DNA of 64,000 nt from Marasmitruncus massiliensis (GTDB taxonomy: Bacteria; Bacillota; Clostridia; Oscillospirales; Ruminococcaceae). Both the position numbers and the translations under genes were made by a program. Location: positions 248,001-312,000 of the forward strand of contig NZ_FYDE01000003.1 in assembly GCF_900186535.1 (NCBI RefSeq), written 5' to 3'. How positions within the stretch are numbered: the stretch's first letter is position 1; every line of letters begins with the position of its first letter. The notes under the pieces are model-generated. The model made no database searches, was not told where the DNA came from, and saw only the letters and a list, made by a program, of their open reading frames with translations. Below, one piece after another: positions 7,660-16,419 of the stretch.

Positions 7660-8199
7660 TCACGCTTTCACATCAAGTGAAATATCCATGCACTGTTCCG
7701 GAATTTCGTTTTTTGGCAAGGAATTGTCCACCGTGTTTTTCGAAGTATCTATGGAGTCGGTATTATGTTCGTCGCTTTCATCTTCCGAAACTCGCTTGTG
7801 CTTCTTGGGGTGCTCTCGACTGGCACGAAGCATAATCGACACGCTGTAAAGCTTAGGATTATTTTTTGCCAGATAGCGGTGATCCTGTGGGGGAACAATG
7901 TCGCCCGCCATAATCCGTAACGCTATCTTCTGGCACTTCATTTGCGTCCGCATGGATTCACCCGTTGATTCCGCCTGTTCATTAGCGTTTGCCAACTGAC
8001 GTTTCAATTCCTCGATTTTAAAATCATTATCCTGTGACTGTTTTTGTAAGGATTCCGCAGCCAATCGCCGTTGATCCTCTGCGGACATGGTAACCGTATC
8101 TTGCGATGTCTGTGCCTGTTCGGATTGTTCTGAATCTCCCGGCTGCTTTGTTTGACGGGCAAAGAAATGACTGTGACGGTTTACGTTTTCAATGTACAT
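7660..8199 (-). CDS. Hypothetical coiled-coil protein
   Basis: I do not recognise this 179-residue protein. It is very hydrophilic, rich in Q, S, E and D, with a coiled-coil-like run around residues 40-80 (Q-rich, heptad-like leucines) and a compact conserved-looking core QMKCQKIALRIMAGDIVPPQ then DHRYLAKNNPKLYSVSIMLR around residues 86-127. The tail is acidic and looks disordered. There is no signal peptide or membrane segment. The ATG has GGAAGTGA upstream, supporting translation. The core resembles proteins encoded near flagellar or secreted-protein genes in some Clostridia, but I cannot assign a role. Confidence 0.6.
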   Translation of the reverse strand: MYIENVNRHSHFFARQTKQPGDSEQSEQAQTSQDTVTMSAEDQRRLAAESLQKQSQDNDFKIEELKRQLANANEQAESTGESMRTQMKCQKIALRIMAGDIVPPQDHRYLAKNNPKLYSVSIMLRASREHPKKHKRVSEDESDEHNTDSIDTSKNTVDNSLPKNEIPEQCMDISLDVKA

Positions 8200-8281
8200 A
8201 TTGTCACTTCCAGTATGTTTTAAAATCCATTCCTTATTAATTGATTCGACAGATTACTGAAAATATAAAACGAAACATATT

Positions 8282-8545
8282 ATGGTTCGAGAATCCAAAA
8301 TAGTTTGCATTGGCCGAAGATTGGGAGGAGCGCTATGTGTGGCAGGTCTCTGCAACGAGGTCAATGGGGAATCACGCTTTGCCATTCTTACCACTGCTGC
8401 CAACGAATCAATTTCGGATGTGCACAACCGGATGCCGCTGATACTTCCGAAGGCGGATATCAGTCCATGGCTGCAGAATGTGGCTGCCGCCGTTCAGATT
8501 TTGAATAAAGAGCCGCCGATGCTGGCGAAACAGCCGGTTGCGTAG
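8282..8545 (+). pseudogene. C-terminal remnant of a SRAP (YedK/HMCES-like) abasic-site protein
   Basis: The frame reads AGLCNEV...SRFAILTTAAN, then ISDVHNRMPLILPK, which matches the C-terminal third of SRAP proteins, including the H-x-RMP motif that carries the catalytic histidine. The N-terminal part, with the essential cysteine directly after the start methionine, is not present in this frame. No ribosome site precedes the ATG at 8282. The family crosslinks to abasic sites in single-stranded DNA. The fragment lies about 220 bases before cas3 and may mark a past insertion or deletion there. Confidence 0.6.
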
Positions 8546-8686
8546 AGAATTACTGCCTCTTGTGAACAAACTGCACATAAGGGGCAGTTGTCTGTAACGG
8601 CCTGTATTGTCAGATAGCACAACAGGAAAGATTAATTTCGGATATTTGGTCGAAATTCCCATTATTGAGTTGTTTTCACCTGTCTG

Positions 8687-8717
8687 TTGTCTTATAGTTA
8701 ATTTATGGATTTATAAT
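8687..8717 (+). promoter_or_regulatory. Possible cas operon promoter
   Basis: TTGTCT (8687-8692) and TATAAT (8712-8717) are separated by 19 bases, a little wide, about 47 bases before the cas3 ATG. It is the best promoter-like pair in the gap 8546-8763. Confidence 0.35.
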
Positions 8718-8763
8718 CTGATGATCTAGCAAATAGCACTGTGAAGTTTGTAGAAAGGGAACT

Positions 8764-10950
8764 ATGATTAATCAAGTTTACTACGCTCATACCCTTAAGG
8801 GAGAAAGCGAGGAAAAGTGGCAAACTGCCAAGAAGCATGCAGAAAATGTCGCGGAACTTTTAAAGAAGTTTTCGATACCGTGGTGCACGGAGGAATACGC
8901 CGAAAATCTTGGGCTGTTGCATGATGTTGGCAAGTATCAGTCCGATTTTCAGCGCCGCCTACGAGGTGAAAAGGTTTCTGTGGAGCACTCGATATGCGGA
9001 GCTGCGCAGTGGATCGAAATGAAGTGGCCGGAGTCTGGCGCATATTGTATCGCCGGGCATCACAGCGGCTTGCCGGATGTGGGAAGTAAAACCGACTCGG
9101 CTGACGAGCCGACACTACTTGGGCGGATAAAGAGAGCGGCGCAACAGGACTTTTTCGCCTTCCAAAACGAACTTACATTAAAGAAAATCAATGTTTTCCC
9201 TGCGAAAGATGCTGTTTGCATGAGCGGCAACAGTAAAGATGACATCAAAAAGGAATATGCCTTTTGGACACGGATGATGTTTTCCTGCCTGACCGATGCC
9301 GATTACCTTGACACAGAAGCGTTTTGCAGCGACCGTAAAGAAAGAGGCGTGTATGCAGATTTAAAAATCTGCCGCGCTCTGATCGACAGGTATATGATGC
9401 AGTTTAAGGCGGACACGCCTGTCAAACGTGCACGAGACGCCCTGCGCCGTCAGGTCATGTCGCACGTGCGGGAAAAGGCCGACGTTTATCTCATTCATAT
9501 GCCTACAGGAAGCGGTAAGACACTTACCAGCATGCAGTTCGCACTCGAAAGAGCGGTCTTGTCGCGCAAAAAGCACATTATTTATGTGATCCCTTACACC
9601 AGCATTATTGAGCAAAACGCAAAAATTTTCAAGAGTATTTTCGGCGCCGACGCTGTTTTGGAGCATCACTGCAACTTTGATTATGAGTCGGTGAAAGATG
9701 CCGGAACGCGCGAAAGGCTACAGCGGACGTCGGAAAACTGGGACGCTTCGATCATCGTGACCACCAACGTACAGTTTTTTGAATCGATTTACGGCAACCG
9801 CAGCAGCGAGCTGCGCAAGCTGCACAACATAGCCAACAGTGTCATTGTCTTCGACGAGGTGCATATGTTCCCCCGCCTGTTTTTTCAGCCGTGTCTTGAA
9901 GCTGTCAGGATTCTGACACAGCGGTATCATTGCGAGGCCGTTTTTATGTCGGCTACCATGCCTGATTTTCACAAATGGATGAGAGAATTCGGCTGCGGCA
10001 GTGTCAAAGCAGTCGATCTGATAGCGGACAAAAGCGATTTTCCTATATTTGAACGCTGTAAAATCGAGAATCTGGGGCAGCTGTCGCCGGAAAAGTTGGC
10101 AAGCCTTGCGGCAGAAGCGGGGAACGCGCTGATCGTGGTCAATTTGCGCAAGACCGCACGGCAGATTTACAAGCTTCTGCCGGACAAAAAATATCATTTA
10201 TCTACCTACATGACACATGAAGACCGCAGCGCAGTCATCGCCGAGGTCAAAGAATCGCTGGAAAGACACGAACGGTTTTGCCTTGTCTCAACGTCGCTCA
10301 TTGAAGCCGGCGTCGATCTGGACTTTGACCTCGTTTTCCGCGAGACTGCGGGGCTCGACAACTTGCTCCAAACTGCCGGCCGCTGCAACCGCGAAGGTAA
10401 AAAGCAGAACTGCAGGACATGCACCTTTGAGTTCGAAGAAAAAGAGCTGCAACCCCAAAATGATGAATTCACGATCAAAAAGCAATACTGCCTAGAGGCA
10501 CTTGAAAAATATGAGAACGTGGCGTCTCCCGAGGCAGTCGCACTCTATTTCGACCGGCTTTACTCTTATACGCTCCCGGATATGGAGTCGATGGATTTTA
10601 AGAGAGCGCTTTCCGCCGCATCCTGCGGCATAGACGGCTTTGGTTTTGATTTTGCCCGTTATGCCGCGGATTTCCGTCTGATTGACGACCACACGCAGCC
10701 GCTTGCTATTGTCACCGAAGAAAACAGAAAGATTGTCCGGCCGTTGCTAGACGCGGCCGCCTGCGGCGGAATGGCTCCTATGCGGAAGCTCCAGAAATAT
10801 ACAATTGCTCTGCGCCCGGCGGATTTTGCCCAGCTGTATCAGGCGGGTGTCGTCTGCGATGCCAACGGGCTGTACTATCTGGACTGTGAACGGTATTACA
10901 ATAGGGAAACCGGTATTTGTTTTGAAAACAATGATGCTTGTTATTGGTGA
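8764..10950 (+). CDS. cas3: CRISPR-associated helicase/nuclease Cas3 (type I-C)
   Basis: Cas3 is recruited by Cascade to unwind and degrade target DNA. In its 728 residues the N-terminal HD nuclease shows LLHDVGK (His53-Asp54), VEHS and IAGHHSG. The SF2 helicase has Walker A HMPTGSGKT (~246-253), DEVH (~364-367), MSAT (~395) and the motif VI segment QTAGRCNREG (~535-545), followed by a short C-terminal domain. All key residues look intact. The ATG follows AAAGGGA. It is the first gene of the cas operon, 36 bases before cas5c. Confidence 0.97.
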   Translation: MINQVYYAHTLKGESEEKWQTAKKHAENVAELLKKFSIPWCTEEYAENLGLLHDVGKYQSDFQRRLRGEKVSVEHSICGAAQWIEMKWPESGAYCIAGHHSGLPDVGSKTDSADEPTLLGRIKRAAQQDFFAFQNELTLKKINVFPAKDAVCMSGNSKDDIKKEYAFWTRMMFSCLTDADYLDTEAFCSDRKERGVYADLKICRALIDRYMMQFKADTPVKRARDALRRQVMSHVREKADVYLIHMPTGSGKTLTSMQFALERAVLSRKKHIIYVIPYTSIIEQNAKIFKSIFGADAVLEHHCNFDYESVKDAGTRERLQRTSENWDASIIVTTNVQFFESIYGNRSSELRKLHNIANSVIVFDEVHMFPRLFFQPCLEAVRILTQRYHCEAVFMSATMPDFHKWMREFGCGSVKAVDLIADKSDFPIFERCKIENLGQLSPEKLASLAAEAGNALIVVNLRKTARQIYKLLPDKKYHLSTYMTHEDRSAVIAEVKESLERHERFCLVSTSLIEAGVDLDFDLVFRETAGLDNLLQTAGRCNREGKKQNCRTCTFEFEEKELQPQNDEFTIKKQYCLEALEKYENVASPEAVALYFDRLYSYTLPDMESMDFKRALSAASCGIDGFGFDFARYAADFRLIDDHTQPLAIVTEENRKIVRPLLDAAACGGMAPMRKLQKYTIALRPADFAQLYQAGVVCDANGLYYLDCERYYNRETGICFENNDACYW

Positions 10951-10986
10951 AATTGTTTTAAATAATAAAAACCGAGGAGGGGTTCA

Positions 10987-11664
10987 ATGGGCTACGGAAT
11001 CAAAATTCTTATCGAAGGCGACTATGCTCTGTTCAGCAGGCCGGAGATGAAAGTCGAGCGCGTATCCTACGATGTGCCGACCCCGAGTGCTTTGGCGGGG
11101 CTTCTGTCCAGCATCTACTGGCACCCGGGCGTCAGGTACCTCATAGACCGGATTCATGTGCTCGAGCCGATACGTTTTGTCAACATCAGACGAAATGAGG
11201 TCAGTGAAAAACTGCTCCTTTCCGCTGTAAAAAAGCAGATGGACGGTTCAAAAGGCGACGTCGGCATTTATACGAAGGAGTGCATCAGCCAACGAGCGAG
11301 TCTGCTGCTGAAGGATGTCCGTTACGGTGTCGAAGCGCATTTTGAACTGACCGACGAAAAGGATGCCGGGACGACCCCTGAGAAGTGCTACAACATTCTG
11401 TTGCGCCGGTTGCGCAAAGGGCAGCATTTTACTCAGCCGTGCCTTGGCTGCCGGGAATTTTCCGCACGGGTTACGCTAGCCGAACAGATCCCTCAAAGCC
11501 CGTTGGCAGGCGACGTCGATCTCGGGTATATGCTGTATGATCTGCAATACAAAAAGAATGCGGCCGGTAAAAGTCTGGACTCCGCCGAACCGCGTTTTTA
11601 CCGGCCGCACATGGTAGACGGAGTGATCGACGTGGCGAAGTACGCCGAGGATGTGTTATGTTAA
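10987..11664 (+). CDS. cas5c: Type I-C Cascade subunit and crRNA endonuclease Cas5c (Cas5d)
   Basis: Type I-C systems lack Cas6, and Cas5c both cuts the pre-crRNA and caps the 5' handle. This 225-residue protein opens with GDYALFSRPEMKVERVSYDV and a PTPSALAGLLSSIYWHP segment, the Cas5 RRM signature, and carries ECISQRASLLLKDVRYGVEA typical of the Cas5d family. AGGAGG precedes the ATG. It overlaps the start of cas8c by 7 bases. Confidence 0.95.
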   Translation: MGYGIKILIEGDYALFSRPEMKVERVSYDVPTPSALAGLLSSIYWHPGVRYLIDRIHVLEPIRFVNIRRNEVSEKLLLSAVKKQMDGSKGDVGIYTKECISQRASLLLKDVRYGVEAHFELTDEKDAGTTPEKCYNILLRRLRKGQHFTQPCLGCREFSARVTLAEQIPQSPLAGDVDLGYMLYDLQYKKNAAGKSLDSAEPRFYRPHMVDGVIDVAKYAEDVLC

Positions 11665-13502
11665 GGGCTTTGAGTGCGTACTACGACTGCCTGTGCCGGC
11701 AAAAGGACAGCGGCCTTGTGCCGGACGGTTACAGCAGGCTCGGCGTGAATTACAATCTTGTGCTGAACGCCGACGGATCAATTCAGACAATTTTACCGTA
11801 TGTCAATACGGTCAACAACGGAAAAAAGATGAATGAGATCCCGCGGGACGAGCTTTTCCCGTTTCGGAATTCTGTTCCGGGAATTGCGGCCGAGACTGTC
11901 GATCACCGTGAAAAGTACCTTTTTGGCATCGAGTGGAACAAGCAGGGCAATACGCTCATGGTAACGAAAAACTCACTGTTTGCATTTGTAAAATGCAAAG
12001 AAAAGAATCTTGCATTTCTCGGCGGATTAAGCACTCCGGTCATCGATGCATATAAAAGCTTCCTGCGGTGCTGGAATCCGGAGAACGAACTTGACAATCC
12101 GTTCCTTGTGGATTTGGGCAAGCGATATGGCGGTGCAAAATTCGTTATCACATCAAGTGAAGATGCCGCCGCGCACAGCCCGCTCAACCGAGATCCGCTT
12201 GTCAGGGAAAAATGGAAGAACAGTCTGCGCAGCAAGCCAATTCCGGACGATGCAGTAATGGGACAATGCAGCATAAGCGGTCAATACGGTCCGATCGCCC
12301 GCATCCACGATAATCTCGCCGGCATACCGGGTGGCCTTGCCACCGGCGTGAACATCGTTTGCTTAAAATCGCCGGCCTTCTGGTCCTATGGCCGCAGGGA
12401 ATCCTATAACAGCTCGGTTTCGCAAAGGATTATGGAGAAATACACAAGGACTTTCAATTACCTGTCGTCTGTATCGAATCACAAGCAGGTACTGGATGAC
12501 ATGACGCTTCTCTGGTGGGCGATGACAAAGGAATCGGAAAAGCCGTATATGCAGGCGTTCAACGCCGGGATGGGATTTTTTTATCTGCAGGATGATGACC
12601 CCGAGGAGGCAAAGCGCGGTGAGCGTGAAACGAGCGATAAGGCGCTCGCCTCGATTTTCCGCCAGCTTGCGCAGGGCAAGCTGGCCGATTGGAAAGGCTT
12701 CGGCGTTGATCAAAGTACGGAATTTTATCTTCTCGGCGTCAAGCCCAACAGCAGCCGTCTGGCTGTCAAGCTGTTCGAGCACAACTCTTTCGAAAAAATA
12801 ATGATGAGTATCGAAAAGCATCACGCGGATATGCAACTTTCACCGGAAGACAAACAGATACCGATATGGCTGCTCGTCAAAGCGTTGAAATCGCCTGTTG
12901 TTTCAAGGGACGCTTTGCCGCCTAATCTTTCGGCGAAAATACTGCAGAGCATCCTCAAGGACGCTCCGTATCCCCGGTATATGCTTGATACGGTGGTGCG
13001 ACGGGCAAAGACAGATCAGGATGACGCAAGTAAAAAGTTTTATGCAGTCAGCCGTGACCGGATCAGGATTATCAAGGCATGTCTTACACGTATGAATATT
13101 ATAAAAAGAGGCGAGTTGAATATGTTGAACACGCAGAATCAGAACGGCGCGTACAATTGCGGCAGGCTTTTCGCCGTCTTGGAAATGATCCAGCAAAAGG
13201 CGCTTCCAGGTATCAACGCGACGATCAAAGACAAGTTCTTTTCCTCTGCCTGCAGTACGCCGTATCTTGTTTTCCCCCGTTTAATGAAACTTTCTCAGAG
13301 CCACCTCAAAAAGCTGGACAGGGGCGGCGAAATATTCTATGAGAAATACATTCAAGAGATTTTAAGCAATCTCGGCGATTCTTTTCCAAAGGCCCTGAGC
13401 ATGGAAAAACAGGGCATGTTTATTCTCGGTTATTATCAGCAAAAAGAAAAGTTCTTTGAAAAGAAAAATGAAGGAGAGAAAGATAATGGAACTGAAGAAT
13501 AG
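11658..13502 (+). CDS. cas8c: Type I-C Cascade large subunit Cas8c (Csd1)
   Basis: Cas8c is the large Cascade subunit that reads the PAM. The 614-residue length is normal for Csd1. The conserved central block, GQYGPIARIHDNLAGIPGG followed by FWSYGRRESYNSSVS, is present (residues ~200-260), as is a helical C-terminal domain (~400-600). The 3' end overlaps cas7c by 17 bases, indicating coupled translation. Confidence 0.95.
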   Translation: MLRALSAYYDCLCRQKDSGLVPDGYSRLGVNYNLVLNADGSIQTILPYVNTVNNGKKMNEIPRDELFPFRNSVPGIAAETVDHREKYLFGIEWNKQGNTLMVTKNSLFAFVKCKEKNLAFLGGLSTPVIDAYKSFLRCWNPENELDNPFLVDLGKRYGGAKFVITSSEDAAAHSPLNRDPLVREKWKNSLRSKPIPDDAVMGQCSISGQYGPIARIHDNLAGIPGGLATGVNIVCLKSPAFWSYGRRESYNSSVSQRIMEKYTRTFNYLSSVSNHKQVLDDMTLLWWAMTKESEKPYMQAFNAGMGFFYLQDDDPEEAKRGERETSDKALASIFRQLAQGKLADWKGFGVDQSTEFYLLGVKPNSSRLAVKLFEHNSFEKIMMSIEKHHADMQLSPEDKQIPIWLLVKALKSPVVSRDALPPNLSAKILQSILKDAPYPRYMLDTVVRRAKTDQDDASKKFYAVSRDRIRIIKACLTRMNIIKRGELNMLNTQNQNGAYNCGRLFAVLEMIQQKALPGINATIKDKFFSSACSTPYLVFPRLMKLSQSHLKKLDRGGEIFYEKYIQEILSNLGDSFPKALSMEKQGMFILGYYQQKEKFFEKKNEGEKDNGTEE

Positions 13503-14343
13503 GCATGAATTCGTCATGCTTTTTGATGTGGAGAACGGCAACCCAAACGGCGACCCCGACGCGGGCAATATGCCTCGTGTCGATGCTGAAACAAGCATCG
13601 GTATCGTGACCGACGTCTGCCTCAAGCGTAAAATCCGAAACTATATTGAGGCCACGCGGGAAGAAAAACCAGGTTACAATATTCTAATTAAAAACGACCG
13701 GGCGCTTAACACAAAATTTACCGAGGCGTATGAAACCTGCAATCTTAAAACAAAGCAAAAGGGTAAGGAGCAGAGTGCAGTTGCACAGGCGCGGGATTAC
13801 ATATGTAAAAACTACTTTGACGTGCGTACATTCGGAGCTGTTATGAGCACCGGAGACGATCCGTGCGGAATCGTCCGCGGCCCCGTCCAGATCAATTTTG
13901 CCCACAGCATCGACCCCGTATTGCCGCAGGAGATCACCATCACCCGTCAGGCGTTGACTACAGAATCGGAAAAAGCCGAAAAAGAAAACACGATGGGTAA
14001 AAAGAGCTTTATTCCCTATGGGCTCTACCGCGCGGAAGGATATGTTTCGGCGCTGCTCGCCAACAAAACCGGCTTCAGCGAGGAGGATCTCGAGCTTCTT
14101 TGGAAGAGTATGATCAACATGTTTGAAATAGACCACAGTGCCGCGAGAGGCAAGCTGTGCATGCGTAAGCTGTTTGTTTTTAAGCACGATTCGGCACTCG
14201 GCAACGCGCCGTCACATCTGCTATTTGACAAAATAACCGTCGCCAAAAACGCTGATGTGGACGTTGTGCGCAAATTCGGTGATTACACCGTTACAATTGA
14301 TAAAAACATGCCTGAAGGGGTAGCGTATATTGAAAAGCTCTGA
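13486..14343 (+). CDS. cas7c: Type I-C Cascade backbone subunit Cas7c (Csd2)
   Basis: Cas7c forms the helical backbone that coats the crRNA spacer. The 285-residue protein has the Csd2 N terminus FVMLFDVENGNPNGDPDAGN and the segment DVRTFGAVMSTGDDPCGIVR. I start it at the ATG at 13486 (GAAGGAG site), not the in-frame ATG at 13456, because MELKNRHEF matches the family start. It overlaps cas8c at the start and cas4 at the end (14 bases). Confidence 0.95.
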   Translation: MELKNRHEFVMLFDVENGNPNGDPDAGNMPRVDAETSIGIVTDVCLKRKIRNYIEATREEKPGYNILIKNDRALNTKFTEAYETCNLKTKQKGKEQSAVAQARDYICKNYFDVRTFGAVMSTGDDPCGIVRGPVQINFAHSIDPVLPQEITITRQALTTESEKAEKENTMGKKSFIPYGLYRAEGYVSALLANKTGFSEEDLELLWKSMINMFEIDHSAARGKLCMRKLFVFKHDSALGNAPSHLLFDKITVAKNADVDVVRKFGDYTVTIDKNMPEGVAYIEKL

Positions 14344-15007
14344 CGCCCTGACGGATATCCGGTCAGTACAGCAGTACCTTTATTGCCCGCACCGGTGGGG
14401 TCTGATGGAAACCGATTGCAGTTGGGCAGAAAACGTATTTGTCTGCAAAGGCAATCTGGTGCATGAAAATGTTGACACTGGGAAGTGTCTCTTTGCACGC
14501 AATGCAATCGTCGAGCGGTCGGTCAGGGTATACAACGACGACTGGGGCCTTTTTGGCGTCGTTGACTGCCTTGAGCTTCGCCGCGCTGCGGCGGGATGTT
14601 TAATAGAGAAATACGGCGGTCGCTTTGAGTTGGCAATCGTCGAATACAAGGTACGCTCTCCTAAAAGCGGTGATTTCCGCTACGAGGACGGTATGCAGTT
14701 GCTTGCACAGAAAATCTGCGTGGATGCCATTTTCAAAACTGACTGCGAGACCTTCTTCTATTACGCAAATATTCGCAAAAGAGTGAAGGCTGAATTTCAC
14801 AAGGAAGATTATTCATTTCTGAGAGCAACTCTTGCTGAAATGAATGAGCTGTGTAAGGCTTCCATCATTCCGCCGGTAAGAAAAGGGCAGTATTGCGGCG
14901 GATGTTCTTTGAAGGATATCTGTATGCCGAAAGGAGAGAAAAACCGTAATGCGAAAGCTGCTGAACACACTGTATATCACCCGTCCGGAGGCGTATCTCA
15001 GTCTTGA
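14330..15007 (+). CDS. cas4: CRISPR adaptation exonuclease Cas4
   Basis: Cas4 trims prespacers and selects PAM-bearing ends together with Cas1-Cas2. The 225-residue protein has the first iron-sulphur cysteine in QQYLYCPHRW, the RecB-like nuclease motifs VVDCLEL and IVEYKVRSPK, and the C-terminal cysteine cluster YCGGCSLKDIC. The start is TTG at 14330 with GAAGGGG upstream, inside the end of cas7c. It overlaps cas1 by 59 bases, an unusually long overlap, which leaves a tail past the cysteine cluster of ~25 residues that may be dispensable. Confidence 0.93.
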   Translation: MKSSDALTDIRSVQQYLYCPHRWGLMETDCSWAENVFVCKGNLVHENVDTGKCLFARNAIVERSVRVYNDDWGLFGVVDCLELRRAAAGCLIEKYGGRFELAIVEYKVRSPKSGDFRYEDGMQLLAQKICVDAIFKTDCETFFYYANIRKRVKAEFHKEDYSFLRATLAEMNELCKASIIPPVRKGQYCGGCSLKDICMPKGEKNRNAKAAEHTVYHPSGGVSQS

Positions 15008-15977
15008 CGGCGAAAACGTGGCCATGCTTCTGGACGGGAAAGAGGCCGCGCGCTTGCCATTATCAAATATCGAAAGCATCATCTGCATGAATTATCCTGG
15101 TTGCAGTCCGGCTCTGATGGGTAAATGTGCTGAGGAGCAAATCGGGCTGTGTTTTGTGTCGCCCGGCGGCAGATTTCTTGCGAGAGTAACCGGCCCTATA
15201 AAGGGCAACGTCTTTCTGCGAAAACAGCAAATGGAATTGTTCTCCGACCCGGAAAAGCGGACAGCGCTTATACGAAATCTGATAACCGCAAAGTTGAAAA
15301 ATACGCGCAGCCTGCTCATGCGTTCACGTCGCGATTACCCGATGACAGATGAGAACGGTGAGTTATCCCGCTGCATTGACATGCTTGAATACAATCAAAA
15401 GAAGCTGCTTGAGGAAAAGGATGAAAATACTTTACGAGGCATCGAAGGCCAGAGCGCCAAAGAATACTTCAATGTGTTTGATTTGCTGTTTACCCAGCAG
15501 AAAGAAGATTTCGCACTTTTGAGAAGGACAAAACGGCCGCCGCTTGACCTTACAAACGCGATGCTGTCATTTCTGTATACGATATGTACCAACGATATTG
15601 CATCCGCCCTGGAATGCGTCGGCTTAGACCCGTATATTGGCCTGTTTCATACACTGCGCCCCGGGAGAGCTTCTCTCGCATGTGATATCATGGAGGAGTT
15701 TCGTGCGCTGGTCGAACGTCTGGTGATCACTATGGTGAATCTGAAAATGGTGCAGAAGAGCGATTTCGAAAAGCAGATCAGCGGAGCAGTGTGGCTGAAT
15801 GACGACGGCCGGAAAAAGGTGATTACAGCCTGGCAGGACAAAAAGAACGAATGTATCAGCCATCCGTTCATAAAAGAAAAAATGCCGATAGGCCTCTTCC
15901 CCTATGTACAAGCAAATCTGTTGGCGAAATATATCAGGAGTGAAATAGAAGCCTATCCTAACCTGATTTGGGGGTAG
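14949..15977 (+). CDS. cas1: CRISPR-associated integrase Cas1 (type I-C)
   Basis: Cas1 is the integrase that inserts spacers at the leader end. The 342 residues begin RKLLNTLYITRPEAYLSLDG. The C-terminal metal site includes the glutamate in EYNQKKLLEEKDENTLRGIE, the histidine in YIGLFHTLRPGRASLACDIME and the adjacent acidic pair. GAAAGGAGAG precedes the ATG. cas2 follows after 3 bases. Confidence 0.96.
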   Translation: MRKLLNTLYITRPEAYLSLDGENVAMLLDGKEAARLPLSNIESIICMNYPGCSPALMGKCAEEQIGLCFVSPGGRFLARVTGPIKGNVFLRKQQMELFSDPEKRTALIRNLITAKLKNTRSLLMRSRRDYPMTDENGELSRCIDMLEYNQKKLLEEKDENTLRGIEGQSAKEYFNVFDLLFTQQKEDFALLRRTKRPPLDLTNAMLSFLYTICTNDIASALECVGLDPYIGLFHTLRPGRASLACDIMEEFRALVERLVITMVNLKMVQKSDFEKQISGAVWLNDDGRKKVITAWQDKKNECISHPFIKEKMPIGLFPYVQANLLAKYIRSEIEAYPNLIWG

Positions 15978-15980
15978 AAT

Positions 15981-16271
15981 ATGTTTGTAATTGTAGCCTA
16001 CGACGTAAATGTTACTTCTGAAAAAGGCAGGACCCGGCTTCGCAAGGTTGCAAAGGAATGTGTCAATTATGGCCAGCGGGTGCAGAATTCGGTGTTTGAG
16101 GTTAATTTGGATTACGGCAAATTTCTAAAGATGAAAGATCGTCTCATCAAATTAATTGACACCGACAAGGATAGTCTTCGCTTTTATTACTTGGGAGACA
16201 ACTGGAAAAGGCGCGTAGAGCATATCGGTGCAAAACCGGGATATGACAGTGAGGGAGTGTTGATTTTTTGA
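15981..16271 (+). CDS. cas2: CRISPR-associated protein Cas2
   Basis: The 96-residue protein has the ferredoxin-like Cas2 start MFVIVAYDVNV with the conserved aspartate, then RLRKVAKECVNYGQRVQNSVFE and a closing segment typical of type I Cas2. It forms the structural core of the Cas1-Cas2 integration complex. It ends 149 bases before the first repeat, the gap being the leader. Confidence 0.96.
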   Translation: MFVIVAYDVNVTSEKGRTRLRKVAKECVNYGQRVQNSVFEVNLDYGKFLKMKDRLIKLIDTDKDSLRFYYLGDNWKRRVEHIGAKPGYDSEGVLIF

Positions 16272-16419
16272 ATGCGAACGTGCGGTGACAGCGAAAATGC
16301 TGTCTGGTTCGCGCGGCTAATCTGGCTTGTAAACAGAAAAAGTATCTTATTATTGTTTCCTTTTTGCTTTATTGTCCACTTCATATACAGGGTGCGGTGT
16401 TATATACACAATATATAGG
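16272..16419 (+). promoter_or_regulatory. CRISPR leader
   Basis: The 148-base AT-rich gap between cas2 and the first repeat includes T-rich tracts and an inverted pair ACAGCGAAAATGCTGT. Its position and composition mark it as the leader that carries the array promoter and the integration site. The side next to cas2 fits the usual type I-C arrangement, so newest spacers should be at the low-coordinate end. Confidence 0.75.

Noticed and set aside
8305-8508. Frame starting MCGR, the typical N-terminus of SRAP proteins
   Set aside because: It is out of frame with the recognisable C-terminal SRAP block and the sequence after MCGR does not resemble the family, so the match is coincidence.
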